A program made the translations under genes and the position numbers. 64,000 bases of DNA from Argentina anserina (taxonomy: Eukaryota > Streptophyta > Magnoliopsida > Rosales > Rosaceae). This document shows positions 46,080-58,403 of this stretch, one piece after another. The stretch covers positions 9,362,001 through 9,426,000 of the forward strand of contig NC_065873.1 of the NCBI RefSeq assembly GCF_933775445.1, read 5' to 3'. Within the stretch, counting starts at the first letter, position 1. Each line of letters opens with the position of its first letter. The notes below the pieces were generated by a model, which was not told the DNA's origin, searched no databases, and saw nothing but the letters and a program-made list of their open reading frames with translations.

Positions 46080-47741
46080 AAAGAGAAGAAGATATGCACT
46101 TAAAAGCCGAATCAATGCAAGAAGCAGAATGTTGTCAATATTCGTAGTCCAACTTCGACGGGCTCTCCTGGACAGCTCAGATCGAATTAGAAGATGTACC
46201 ATATATGTATAGAAAGCTGTGTGAGTCTAATTTCTTTAGAATTTGTAATCAAATCAATATCATATTCCTACAGGGAGATATGATCGAATTATTACTTGGA
46301 GGTTCAATGGGCTCGGCAGAATTATGTCAGCCATGGATTTGCTTTTGATCCAAGGGCTATGAGGGAAACTTGGGACCTTATTTCTCCTATATATAGAGAA
46401 TAAATCTATATTGGAATCACCATAAATTGATGCACCAAAGAAGTCAAAGAATGCATGCAGCAAATTAATGAGAAGAGGTAAGAAAATTCAAACAAGGCTC
46501 CCTCCTGGACAACTCACAATGATTCAGACAATACATGATATATGGATGAAAAGCTACGGAAGTCTATTTTCAAATGCCGTTGGAATCACCTCAATATCTA
46601 TTTTTTAGATAAAGTTATGGCCACAACAAATCACAAAGGTCTGCCGAATTGAGAAAATCTAGGAAACTTAAGCCAATTTAGTTTCAACTTTGTGGACTTT
46701 GCGACCAGCCTCCCTTAAGCTTCTTCCTCTATATATAGCACCTCATTTCCATAGAAAAACATCATCAACCTTGCTCACAAGACTAGCCAAATCTCTACCT
46801 TAAACACTATTTTCCTTTCATTCCATTCGATCCAAAGCGCTACGCGTAGTATTACCATTCATGTTCAAGCCGTGCTGCCTTGTTTTGATACCGTTAAGGA
46901 GATTTGCAAAGTGTAACTCGTTACTTCTTCAATTATGTTTTTCGGTTGGTATTCTTTGTGTGATGTTGTGTTTCTATTTTTGGCTTGTTCCGAATTTGTG
47001 GAATACTCTCATGTAGTTTACGATTTTGGAAGATGTTATAAAGTAGTTCTGATTTTGTTTTCTATGATTTCTATGTAGATGTCGTGAGTTTATAATTCAA
47101 TGATTTAATGATTCTCTTTCTTGTGCGTTAACTATATGTGATTCAAGGCGCTAAGATAGTTTTGTATATAGGATTCTTAAGTGTTTTTGTTAAATTGTTA
47201 AAGTAAGTGACATACTTGACTATTTGGTAATCACTAAGAATTAACCTTGATCTGTTGTTATCTAAGATGCAGTAAGTAATTAGATAAGAGATGAATCAAT
47301 GAAGTGGTAAGATTGAGAATGACATGTTACCTTGTAAGTTATAAGTGCTAAGATAGGATTACCAGGCCATGTTTCGAGTTAGGGCTACACTTAGTAACCT
47401 AGTTCGGCATTAGGTTGTGTCTGTTCACTCAATAGTTGTCCGCTAAGGCTCGGTCTTTGCATAGGATGAGATTATGATTTTGAAGCTACTTGTGACGATT
47501 TGTTTGGTGATGTTTGTGTGTTGGTTGGTTGATCACATGTATATATTAGTTTAGGTTTTATATTTTATGTTTGATCCGATCCTATGTCTTTAAAACTTTG
47601 TATCCCTTTGTGAATTCGTTGTTAAATATTTGTGATTCTTTGCCCGGGATGGATCCCCGGTTTGTGAACGATACCCTCTTGCTCTATACTACTACCGATG
47701 CTTACATGGTTAATATTGATGTCGAGTAATCGAACCGATCA
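46080..47741 (+). repeat. Family 1 LTR, 5'-truncated
   Basis: Homologous to 20695-22476. It starts inside the LTR (AAGAGAAGAAGATATGCAC) and ends GTAATCGAACCGATCA. It includes both LTR modules (about 46163-46293 and 46500-46625). A TATA-type CTATATATAGCACC lies near 46730. The preceding 45998-46079 is unassigned and may be diverged LTR. Confidence 0.82.
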
Positions 47742-48779
47742 AGGATCATCCAACGCTTTGTTTACGGCACACATGCTTATAGACTTGATCTTGTAATAAA
47801 AAAAAAAGTTGGTAAAAGAAGGAGCAGTAAAAGTGCAGTCCAAAAAATTATCGAAGTCTTCTAGAATCCAATGAAAGTCACTTTCAGAATAGTTTTCAGG
47901 TGGGTTCCTTCCTCTCCACCCAAGTTTGCTCTTTCAAATCATGAACCCGAACCCCATGTTTTCTCCAACATTATGATTATGTACCATTCATATCCAGCCA
48001 TTCCACTACCTTCTAAAAAACTTTTAACTAATCAGTAGAGTACAATTACTTATAGAGCATATAAATCTGAATATAGATATAGGAGGAGGTATGGTCGGAT
48101 TATTCGAATAACATACACCACCTTCTCCATCTCGGCGGTGGGGTGAGGATGAGGTAGATTGGTGGCGAAATGGCGATTGCAGAAAAGGAATTAAGGGATA
48201 TTTTGGTGAGTAATTTGGGGATGGAGATTGGTCTTTCAAATTGGGGGAAGGAGAATGAGGATATAGAAACCATGATTAAGGGAGATAAATTGCAGAGCCT
48301 CTGTCCTCTCTTTATTGGTGGAAGAGAGATGAGGTGATTAACATTTTTAGTTTTTTTTTTTGCACAAATGTGGGTTGGTCGCGTTTGGTGTTGGGTTTGG
48401 GTACTTTTTCTTGAGAGTTTAGGGTAGGCTTTCGGTAGAGTTTAGGGTTTTCTAAAATTAATGCAACTACATTAATTTAATTTCTTGATAAATTAAGTTT
48501 CAATTTCTTGATATAGTTTTTGTAAATCTATATTGACTTTAGTAATTTTCAGTGATTTTTTTGAAACGTCGTAGCTATATGAGAAAATTTGAATGTTCAA
48601 AATAAATTAAAATATTTGACACCAATTTCATGTGGTTTTTTTTTAGTGGATGCTTCATAATGTTATCATATTGCCTTGTCGAAAAAGTGATATGAATTTC
48701 TAAAAATTAAAATTAAAATGACATTGATTTTATAAAAAAAAAACCCTAAACCCACTTTAGAAAAATTCAATTCTTAAGG
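47742..48779. other. Unassigned intergenic DNA
   Basis: About 1 kb. It holds no frame with recognisable similarity. 48024-48239 is open on the minus strand for 71 codons without any family match and is not called. A/T runs and 'tttagggtt'-type sequence occur near 48400-48450. Confidence 0.4.
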
Positions 48780-49280
48780 AGATAGTTTGTTATACATGTT
48801 TGACCGTGTGGATCAAAGACATTGAAAACATGCGTGTTTCCTATAATGAGCATTTTCCAATGTTGCGATCTCATCTAATGGTCGTTTTTTCATTTATCAA
48901 GTATCAGTCACATGAAGTATACCATTCCTATCAATATGGTATAACTTGTGTCTCATATTATATGCAAATGTATTATTTTCAGCACAAGTCGTACTGAGGA
49001 AAACATAATTTAAAAATTTGACCGTGGATGTCATCACTATAGTGAAATATGACTGTTATAGAAAACTCACATATTTTCCAAAACGTATGAGTCTCAATTG
49101 ATACAGTAAACCCTATGTAAGACACTATCTTCCTAAGCGCAACTGTATATAGGAAATGATCTTGGCAAAACATAGCATATGACGTAATTACTATAGGCGA
49201 ATGTGTTCGGTTAAATTGTTCCCTTTTTTTTCGATAACGTTTGTGTCTAAATTCACTTGGTCAACCTTTTGGTGTCATCA
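48780..49280. repeat. Dispersed repeat, copy B
   Basis: Same ordered blocks as 3550-4100 and 58780-59290, ending in CACTTGGTCAACCTTTTGGTGTCAT. Directly after it the truncated gypsy RNase H begins, so the repeat forms the left border of that fragment. Confidence 0.65.
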
Positions 49281-49283
49281 TGG

Positions 49284-50139
49284 TGTGTGATGCCTCCGAC
49301 TATGCAGTTGGAGCCGTGCTAGGGCAGAGGAAGGATAAGCAGCCTTACGCCATCTATTATGCCTCACGAATGCTCAATGATGCTCAATAGAACTACACTA
49401 CAACTGAAAAAGAGCTTCTTGCCGTGATCTTTTCTATAGATAAGTTTCGTTCTTACTTACTTCAATCCAAAGTTATTGTTTACATTGACCATGCAGCTTT
49501 GAAGTACTTAATGACAAAGAAGGATGCCAAACCGAGATTGATTCGATGGATTTTCCTACTCCAAGAGTTTGATCTCGAGATCAAGGAAAATAAGGGAAGT
49601 GACAATGTTGTGGAGGATCACTTAAGTCGTTTGGTGAAAGATTCCGAGCCCTTGGCTATCTAAGAGAGTTTTCCGGATGAGCAGCTCTTTCGAGTTGAGT
49701 TAAGTAAACCATGGTATGCAGATATTGTGAATTATCTGGTTTCTAAGCAATTTCCAGATACTTTATCGCATGCTCAAAAGAATAGACTCAAGGCATTAGC
49801 TAAGTACTATCTTTGGGATGAACTCTCCTTGTGGAAACATTGTGTTGATCAAATCATTAGGTGTGTCCCTGAATTTGAACATCATTCCATACTTACTTTT
49901 TGCCATTATGAATCTTGTGGAGGACATTTTGGTTCACGTAGGACTGCTCTTAAGGTGTTAGAATGTGGTTTCTTTTGGCCTACAATTTTCAAAGATGCAT
50001 ATCATTTTTGCATAACTTGTGATAGATGCCAACACATGGAAAACTTAGGATATAGGGATCAAATGCCTATGACACCGATTATCTGGGACCTTTTCCCAAC
50101 TCTAATGGTTTCTTGTACATACTCGTTTGTGTTGACTAT
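49284..50139 (+). pseudogene. Family 1 gypsy RNase H and integrase N-terminal part
   Basis: Starts abruptly at the RNase H block CDASDYAVGAVLGQRKDK. Stops at 49388-49390 and 49661-49663 stand where the other copies have CAG and CAA. The integrase finger is present ([20 protein letters not shown]). A deletion of roughly 40 bp near 50083 removes the segment with the first catalytic Asp and shifts the frame. The coding sequence is cut at GTTGACTAT (50139) by an insertion and resumes at 55091. Confidence 0.88.
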
Positions 50140-50450
50140 TGTAATAACCCTATTTTTCAAAACAATATTTGGTTTAATTTGAATTCTATAAAGTTATGAA
50201 ATTCAATCAAAATGAATTTGATTGTTTGCGACTTTATGAAACGGAAACGTTCTCGGAACGTTTAATTAGAAAAACGTTACGTTTCCGAATGAATATATCG
50301 ACTTTTATTCCGTCACTTGGTTGCGAAAACTTCCTTCACGAATGTTATAGAGCTCGTCGATACGAGTTTGTGGACATGTGATGCCTTCGAATCGGAAGTC
50401 GTACATAGAAGTTATTAACGTCGGAAGTTCGTTTCCGATTTTGGAAACAA

Positions 50451-50460
50451 GTATAAATAG
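50451..50460 (+). promoter_or_regulatory. Probable TATA box of the third-family LTR
   Basis: GTATAAATAG is followed by AAAAATTTAGGGATTAGGG and then a CT-rich stretch (50500-50560), the usual layout of a plant LTR promoter and transcript start. Confidence 0.65.
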
Positions 50461-50489
50461 AAAAATTTAGGGATTAGGGTTTCCATTTC

Positions 50490-51160
50490 TAGAAACCCTT
50501 CACCCGCCCCCCTTCACTCTCTCTCTCTCCTCTCGCGTTCTCTCTCCCCGATCGCCTCCCTCCCTCACTCGAAAACAAGCCGGCGATCTCTGCCTCCAGG
50601 CCGTTGTGCCTCTCACTGCCAACCTCCAGAGCACCGCAGGGACCTCCGCACTCGACCCCGAGCCCGGTGCACCCCACTTCGCCGCCGTCATCCCCCACGC
50701 GACAGATTGAAGCTCGAAGACTTCTCCACCGTGCTTCCCCGTCGTCGACGAGCTCGAGGCAAGCTCGCCTCCACCCCTCCTCAACTTTGGAGCCCCCCAC
50801 GTCAAGGGTTGAGCCTCGAGTCGCCGTGCATCTCCACCCCTGCACGATCTACTCCACCGGCACCTCAAACACCTCCATCGACGATTCAAGGGCTCCGCCG
50901 TGAAATCAAGGTAAGGGATTGATGCTATTGATGTTGTGTGCTGATTTTGGATGGATTTGGGTTGGATTTGTGGAGATCGGAGGGGGATTGGAGGAGGATT
51001 GAAGGAGAGGGGTTACCGCCGCCGTGGGCGGCGTGTGTGGCAGCGTGGAGTGGCCTAGAGGCGGCGTGAGGCCGTGAGAAGGGCGGAGGAAGGAAAAGGA
51101 GAGGATTTGGCGCGGCGGTGGCATGCTATGCGCCGGCCATAGGTTCCGCGCGTGTGCCCC
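50490..51160 (+). other. GC-rich transcribed-leader-like part of the LTR
   Basis: A C/T-rich stretch is followed by strongly GC-rich DNA. It contains overlapping open frames of 99-129 codons on both strands, rich in Ser, Pro, Arg and Gly. Frames open on several strands at once are expected from GC-rich sequence lacking AT-rich stops, so none is called a gene. The GC-rich part continues after the nested LTR at 53143-53215. Confidence 0.55.
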
Positions 51161-51167
51161 ACGCCCT

Positions 51168-53142
51168 TGATCGGTTTGATTACTCAAGATCAATATTAAC
51201 CCTGTAAGCATCGTTAGTAGTATAAAGGTTGGATCAAGTCCTATGTCTCCCTTTTAGAGTCATGCCGAGATTAGCTCATGAACAACTAAGGTTGGATCAT
51301 GCAATTTAAGTTTCAAATCAGTAACCTATATGCATAGACACTTAACACATTCAATTCTTGCCACTCGGCTTCATTGAAATCTACCATGTTCATCTTAACA
51401 TACAATCCCAAAGCCATGCATATCGAATTCATCAAGTATGTCACCTACTTAACCCCCAATCATGCAATTTCGAAAATCATATAGAAAAGAATAAACATGT
51501 TCATAGCATAAGTCTTTAATCCAACAACCTAAATATCATGCTACAATCGCATACATAACACTTAGGAATCGAAATTGTTCATACATAGTACACGGCAGAA
51601 ACCAAAAACAGAAAATCCATAAAACCAAAACATAAATTCGAATCTTTATATAAATTGAATCAAGTAGCTCTTTCATAAACAAAATTGAAACAAGATTACA
51701 CTACACAAATCACATACTCATCCAAGAACAAGGAAACCAAAACCGAATTGAAACAAAGAGAGAATTATGGTTACACTTTATCAATCAATCGATTCTACAA
51801 GGTGTAGCCAAGACTTCTAGGGGAATGGAACCTCTTCTCAATCGTGCTTGAAGGCTATAGATCAAGGTGAAGAATGGTGGAATCAGGTTTAGGATTTCTT
51901 GGAAGGGTGAGGGATTGATTCGGCAGAGCTATGACTTGTGCTTGTGTCCAAGGTTGATGATCATTTTATGTGGAAATGAGGTGCTATATATAGAGGAAGA
52001 AACCCAAGGGAGGATGGCCACAAAGTCCACAAAGTTGAAACCAAATTGTTGGAGGTTTCCTAGATTCGGCAGATCTGACCTTTGTCCCTTTTTGTGGCCA
52101 TAACTTTCTCTAGAAATTAGATATTGAGATGATTCCAACTGACAATTTCAACTAGACTTCCGTGACTTTTCATCCATATATCATGCACCTTCTCAATCAT
52201 TCTGAGTTGTCCAGGGCAGCTCGTCAAAGTTGGATGATCTGCAGTGCCATAATTCTGATTTCTATAAGGATTGCATATCTTTTGCATTAATTGCATATCT
52301 TCTTCCTCCTTTAATGCTGATTTCTTTTGCACAAATTTCTTCCTTTGAATTAGGGAGGCAGCAAAAATCTTAATTGTTGCAGCCCTGTTTGATTTTTCTT
52401 ACCTTTCCTCATTAAATTTGTTGCATGCTTTCTTTGACTTTCTTGCCTCTTCTCATTTAATTTTCTGCATGCCTTCTTTGACATCCTTTGGTGCAGGGAT
52501 TTATGGAGATTCTGATACATATTTGTTCTCTATATGCAGGAGGAACAAAGTCCCAAGTTTCCCTCATAGCCCTTGGATCAAAAGGAAATCAATGGCTGAG
52601 ATAATTCCGCCGAGTTCACTGAACCTCCGATCAATGATTTGGTCTTATCTACCTGTAGGATTAAGATATTGATTTGATTCCAAATCCTACAGAAACTAGA
52701 CTCACATAGCTTTCTATTCATATAAGGTAGGTCTTCTAACTCGATCGGACCTATCCAGGAGAGCCCGTCGAAGTTAGACTACGAATCTTGACAGCATTTT
52801 CATTCTTGCATTGATTGGGCTTTTAAGTGTATCTTCTTCTCTTTCGTTGTGGAACTAGGATTGCTTTCCTTCTCCAACATGGATTTGTATTTCCTAATAA
52901 GAATAAGTACGTTAGAAACAAAGAAATATGAAAGGATAAATCCTACTCGAACAAGGAATCATATCTCAACAAGGATTATTAACACTTAGCACGATTTCAT
53001 CATCAATTCATTCATAATTGATATAAACTCTACCTAGACACTTATTCATACAAAATAAACTAAAATATAATAAATAAGAGGTAACAAAGAGTAAGAATAT
53101 GGCATAAACATATTAAGAACGTCACACTTTGTGCTCATATCA
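51168..53142 (-). mobile_element. Solo LTR of gypsy family 1 nested in the third-family LTR
   Basis: 1975 bp. On the plus strand it begins TGATCGGTTTGATTACTC and ends TTTGTGCTCATATCA. Flanks GCCCT (51163-51167) and GCGCT (53143-53147) make a 5-bp target duplication with one mismatch. It aligns along its length with 23254-25409 in the same orientation. There is no internal sequence, so it arose by LTR-LTR recombination. Modules lie at about 52105-52220 and 52640-52765. Confidence 0.9.
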
Positions 53143-53773
53143 GCGCTGCCACAGTAAGTGGCGCGTGAGCGCCACGCGCGGCCTGCCGGAGGTGGCGCGT
53201 GCACTCCGCGCGTGAACAATGAATTCAAACAGTAAAATTGTAAAATTTATTTTTATGACGGTAAATGTAAAAATGTGATTTACGTTCGTTAAATGTAAAT
53301 TTTATTTACGTGTGGTAAATGTAAATGTAAATTACTTTTAGTAAATGTAAAAAAGTAATTTTGGAAGGGTAATTCAGTAATTATTATTTACTAAGACATT
53401 ATGTACATTTGAATAGTATTTATACGTACAGAAATACCTAAACAGTATGTACTCGTACATGAATACGTAATGAATGTGTATTTGTACAGTAATACATGAA
53501 TAGCAAATACGTGAATAGTACTTAGTGAACAGTAATTCGTAAAACCAAAAATTACTTAACAGTAAGAGATTATTACTGTTACAGCATTTCAAGGTTTACG
53601 AAACGTTTCTAAATTCTTTTCTTATCTTTTCAAGGTGATCGATAAATCAAGGAAAGGAATTATCTTCGGAAATTGTGGAATTACGCTCGAGTTGATAAGG
53701 TGAGTAAAATCTCACATATTTACGAATCTACACTTGCGGTGATTTCAAGATTTTTGCAAGAGTTTTAAATATT

Positions 53774-54247
53774 GAAATACGACATGTATATGATATAGTG
53801 GAATATATATATTTGTATAAATGGTAAATAAGTACATATATATATAGTTTGCTATATTACTTACTGTTATGAATTCATTGTTAATATGTCATTTCGATGA
53901 CGAGAATTATATATTGAGCATGTGATTTAATTCGTACAATATGAGGTGTGATTATTGTACGTGGTTTTAACATGATGTTTGTTAAACGTTTTGTCTTCGG
54001 ACGTGTTTATGAAATATGACATGTATATGATATAGCGGATTATATATATATATCGTATAAATGGTAAATAGGTACATATATATATAGTTTGCTATATAAT
54101 ATACTGTTATGATTTTATCGTGATGATGTCATTTTGATGACGAAATTTATATATCGAGCATGTGATTTTGATTTGTACAATATGAGGTGTGATTATTGTA
54201 CGTGATTTTAACATGGAGATTGTTAAAATGTTGAATTGTCTTCGGAC
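53774..54247 (+). repeat. 237-bp tandem duplication in the third-family LTR
   Basis: Two diverged copies start at 53774 and 54011 (GAAATAYGACATGTATATGA), each ending around the block ACAATATGAGGTGTGATTAT. A third copy of that last block alone follows near 54255. Confidence 0.85.
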
Positions 54248-54289
54248 TTGATTTTTGTACAATATGAGGTGTGATTATTGTACGTGCTT

Positions 54290-54612
54290 GGCATGTCGGA
54301 ACCTAGCCTTTGGCCGGGCGAAAGTTATGATACAGTTAGAGCTCTAGTCTGTCTGCTGGAGTACTGCATGTGAGGTAACAGGTGGTTATCGGCTCATGAG
54401 TACTCATATTGTTTTGATGTTGGGTAGCAGGTGGTTGCCCAATATCGGCGGTGTACTACGTGAGGGGTAACAAATGTGTACCAGCGTTCATTAGTACCTG
54501 TATTATAAATGTATTTGGGTAACCAGAAGGGTTGCCCGATTTCTCATGAGCACTTCATTTCATATATTTTTGGGGACAACCAGATGGGCCGTCCATTGAC
54601 TCATGAGTGCAT
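54290..54612 (+). repeat. Degenerate hairpin repeats in the third-family LTR
   Basis: Four diverged units each pair a GGGTAACC-like and a GGTTGCCC-like arm (for example GGGTAACCAGAAGGGTTGCCC near 54517), most followed by a CTCATGAGTAC-like palindrome. Spacing is about 70-90 bp. The pattern is visible by eye; the boundaries are approximate. Confidence 0.65.
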
Positions 54613-55085
54613 TTATATTTGTTGATTTGTGGATTTTCGTATATATTGATATGCGAGTTATATTTTCATTTTACTCATACGAGCTATAAGCTTACCGGGT
54701 TTGTGTTTACAATCCCGGTGCACCAATTCGATGGTGTAGGGGATAATTCTGCAAGTGTTGATTAGTGGAGATTGAGAGGCGACTCCGGAGACTCGAAGTT
54801 GTTCATTATCCTACTTGTGGTGAGGTTTCTAGTGCGGATTTGTGTGTGAGAACTTGTGAGGATTTATTTGTGAGTTTTGTGAGAGATTTTGAGGATTATT
54901 ACATTTTCATTTTATGTAATGTTGAATTATAAGTTTGCTTTGTAATAATTGGTTGTCTGAGTTGTATTGTGAACTCAGTAATGACCCGCCGTGCATTTAA
55001 AACGATTTCGATTCGTTGAGATTGTTTTGGTGTTTCTCGACTTTAGAATTTTGAGTTTTCTGCTCGAAATTTTAGGGTCGTTACA

Positions 55086-55877
55086 ACTATGTTTCGAAAT
55101 GGGTGGAAGCAAAAGCCACCCGTACTAATGATTCTCGAGTTGTTGCAGATTTCCTTCGTGCTAATATTTTCTCTAGGTTTGGTATGCCGAGAGTTATCAT
55201 TAGTGATGGAGGATCTCACTTTTGCAACCGGACCATTGAGACGTTATTGAAGAAGAATGGAATCAAGCATAAGGTTGCTACGCCTTATCACCCCCAAACA
55301 AGTGGACAAGTGGAGCTATCTATTCGTGAGATCAAGAGAATTTTGGAGAAGTCTGTTGGACCATCACGCAAGGATTGGTCTCAACGATTGGATGCTCTTT
55401 GGGCTTATAGGACGGCATACAAGACTCCTCTTGGCATGTCACCATTTCGTGTAGTCTATGGTGCATGGTGGGCTGTGAAGAATTTTAACATGGACATTGA
55501 TGAGGCCGGATTGCATAGGAAGTTGCAATTGCATGAGCTTGAAGAGATTATGAATGAGGCCTATGATTCGGCAATGGTTTACAAGGAGAAGACTAAAACG
55601 TTCCATGACCGTATGATTAGGAAGAAACACTTTGTCATTGGGCAGAAAGTTCTTTTGTTTAATTCTGGACTTAGATTGTTTCCGGGCAAGCTCTGTTCTA
55701 GGTGACTTGGACTTTTTGTTGGTATTAATATTTTTACTTCTGGTGGTATTCAGATTAAAAGTATGGTGCATGGAAAGGAATTCACGGTTAATGGATCACT
55801 TGAAGCCGTACTATGAGAATTTTGTAGAGCATAATGTGGAGGAAACGTCTCTCCTTGATCCTACGGCAAGCAAGTGA
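55086..55877 (+). pseudogene. Family 1 gypsy integrase C-terminal part
   Basis: Continues the integrase interrupted at 50139, with [14 protein letters not shown] (second Asp) and [16 protein letters not shown] (Glu). A codon is lost near 55393 ([11 protein letters not shown]), and about 16 residues are missing near 55463 (VYGAWWAV). The TGA at 55703-55705 replaces a Trp codon of the minus-strand copy. Frame changes follow before the conserved end LKPYYENF and LLDPTASK at 55877. Confidence 0.88.
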
Positions 55878-56889
55878 TATTTTGGGGATAGTCTAGGCTA
55901 TAACTCTAAACTTAAGGCAATGAAGGAGCCATCAACGAGTGTTTGCATTTTCTTATCCCTTATCTCTTTTTAATTTTCGTTGCTTATCATATTGTACATT
56001 GAGGGCAATGTAAGTTTTAAGTGTGGGGTGGGGTATACATCATTCGTTGTATTCTATTGTTTGATGTTTATGTGTTTCGATTTTTGTTGTTTTGCCTTAT
56101 GATTTCCGATTTTTAGTTTGAATTTTTGGTTTTATTTTTTGATTTTAAGTTGTTTTGTTTGTATTTTGAGTCCTAGGTATACCTTTAACTGTCTAGGATG
56201 AGTTGATCTTTGAAATTATGGTTGATAGATGATCACGATATTGAATTCAACGTATTGTTATTTGATGGTTAATCGATGTGAAGATTTTGTACGAACATGT
56301 AGTAGATGAGGATTTTGAAACTTAGGTACAGAATGAGCATGTTCCTTGTTTGAATTCATATAACCCTATGTGAGTTTTGAGCCATATATGTGCCTTTCTA
56401 AAGATCCGCATGATTCTTAAAATGAGTAGCTCTTGATCTGTGCAGTTTGTTTTATGAGTAACCATATGGTTTTGGTTCATTTGTGCATATGATTGGTATC
56501 TTTCATGAGGGTTTCGATTTCACTATGTGTTTATAACTCATGTGTGTGAAAAGCTTTTAAGCATATGTCATGTTCTTGAGAGGAAAAAAAATTCGGAGTG
56601 CATATCCTTTGTGAATTGGATTTGAACTTGTTTTGAACATCGAGCTTAATATCACCTTTGTTTCTGCTATCTCTTACTTGTTAAATGAAATATCATATTT
56701 ATTAACCATTGAATTCATCTTATCTATTTCGATTGAGTGTTATTCTTGATGCTATGAGTTTGAAGATCTCTGAGACAAAATGTTAAAGGCAATAAAATGT
56801 TTTGTGTGTAGTTGTTTCGTTAGTTTGATCATTTGATTTCCATTTTTAGTGTTTGCTAAGGGACTAGCAAAGTCTAAGTGTGGGGTTGT
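55878..56889 (+). other. Family 1 3' non-coding region, shortened
   Basis: Same region as the reverse of 9876-11576 and as 18800-20404, with TTGAGGGCAATGTAAG near 55998 and the purine tract AGTCTAAGTGTGGGGTTGT before the LTR. A segment of several hundred bases, including the block conserved between families, is deleted at about 56396. Confidence 0.8.
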
Positions 56890-58403
56890 TGATAGGAGCA
56901 CAAAGTGTGACGTTATTAATGTATATATGCCATATTCTTATGCTTTATTACTTCTTATTTAGTTGTTTTGGATTCGTATTTGTTATTTGTGTGTTTAGGT
57001 AGAGCTATGCCGAAATTGAATAGGTTAGTTGTTATTTGCCGAAATTATTTTAGGTTCGTATTTGTTATTTGCTATCTCTTACTTGTTACTTCTTATTTGT
57101 GTGTTACTTTCTTATTTTCATTCTTTCCTATTCCTTAATCGTCTATTTCTTTTCAGGAAAGACAAATCCTATTTGGACAAGGAGTAGTGATGTTGTGATG
57201 TATTCCAAGTTGGACAAGGAGAGATGTCGTGCAACCCTTAAGTGTTTCCCTATTGGATTTGATTTTCTACATCAAGTTTGATTTGGAGTACATGAATCAA
57301 AGTCCATATCAAAGAAGATTTCAGCTTCCCAATCCAATTCTACCTCCTATATGGGACGGCATGAAGGCTTATTGACTCCTATATATAGAGGCACGGCCTC
57401 ACCATTCAATCATCATCAACCTTGCGCACATCCTAGCCAAAGTTCTACCGATTTCATACTCACCCTTCCAAGAAACCCTAAAACCAATTCCACCATTTTT
57501 CATCATCCTCCTTAGCTTCAAGCACGCTTGTGAGAAGTTTCATTCACATAGAAAAGCCACGGCTACACCTTGTAGGATTGCTTGATTGATAAAGTGTAAA
57601 CATGATTCTCTCTATGTTTAAATTCGGTTTTGGTTTTCTTGTTCTTGGTTGTGTATGCGATTTGTGTATTGTAACCTTATTTTGATTTTGTCTATAGAAT
57701 AGCTACTTGATTCAATTTATATAAAGATGCGAGTTCATGTTTTGGTTTTATGAATTTTCTGTTTTGGTTTATGCCGTGTACTATGTATAAATGATTTCGA
57801 TTTCTAATGTTATGATTATGCTTTTAGCATGATATTTAGGTTGTTGGATTAAATACTTATGCTAAGAACACGTTTACTCTGTTATATGTAAGTTTCGAAG
57901 TGCATGGTTGTTGGTTAAGTAGGTGACATGCTTAATGAATTCAATGTGCATGGCGTTGGAATTACATGATAGGATGAACATATTAGATTTTGGTTAGGAC
58001 TGCTTTGAAGAAATCGAATGTGTTAAGTGTCAATGTGTTTAGGTTACTGCTTCAAACCCTAATTGCATGATCCAACCTTAGTTGTTCTTAAGGAAGTCTC
58101 GGCATGACTCTAAAAGGAGAGCTAGGACTTGTTTTCATTTTCTTTGTATGAATTGTTTTGGTGATGGTTTGTGTATTGGTTGGTTGATCCCATGTATATA
58201 TTAGTTTATGTTTTATTTTCTGTTTTTATCTTTGAATGCCGAACCTATATCAAAATCTTTATATCTTTTTGTGAATTCGTTCTTAATATTTATGATTCTA
58301 TGCCCTGGTTGGATCCCCGGTTTGTGAACGATACCCTGTTCGTTTATACTACTAATGATGCTTACATGGTTAAATATTGATGTCGAGTAATCGAGACTTA
58401 TCA
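56890..58403 (+). repeat. Family 1 3' LTR, short variant
   Basis: 1514 bp, TGATAGGAGCACAAAGTGTG to GAGACTTATCA. About 0.5 kb shorter than the other full LTRs because the middle part carrying the two modules is absent. A TATA-type CCTATATATAGAGGC lies near 57379. It closes the 5'-truncated element whose pol starts at 49284. Confidence 0.88.

Larger units (their letters stand above)
50140..55085 (+). mobile_element. Large solo-LTR-like insertion of a third LTR family
   Basis: Begins TGTAATAACCC and ends GGGTCGTTACA (imperfect terminal inversion), flanked by the exact 5-bp duplication ACTAT (50135-50139 and 55086-55090) within gypsy integrase. After subtracting the nested LTR it is about 2.97 kb, with no gag, pol, primer site or internal LTR pair. 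It is therefore read as a solo LTR. Termini of this type are common in Tekay/Del-like chromoviruses; that assignment is inference. It has a TATA box, a pyrimidine-rich and then GC-rich segment, and repeat-rich distal parts. Confidence 0.85.

Noticed and set aside
50489..50922. Several overlapping 70-129-codon frames on both strands
   Set aside because: The region is GC-rich, so stops are rare in all frames. The products are low-complexity and the segment lies inside an LTR.
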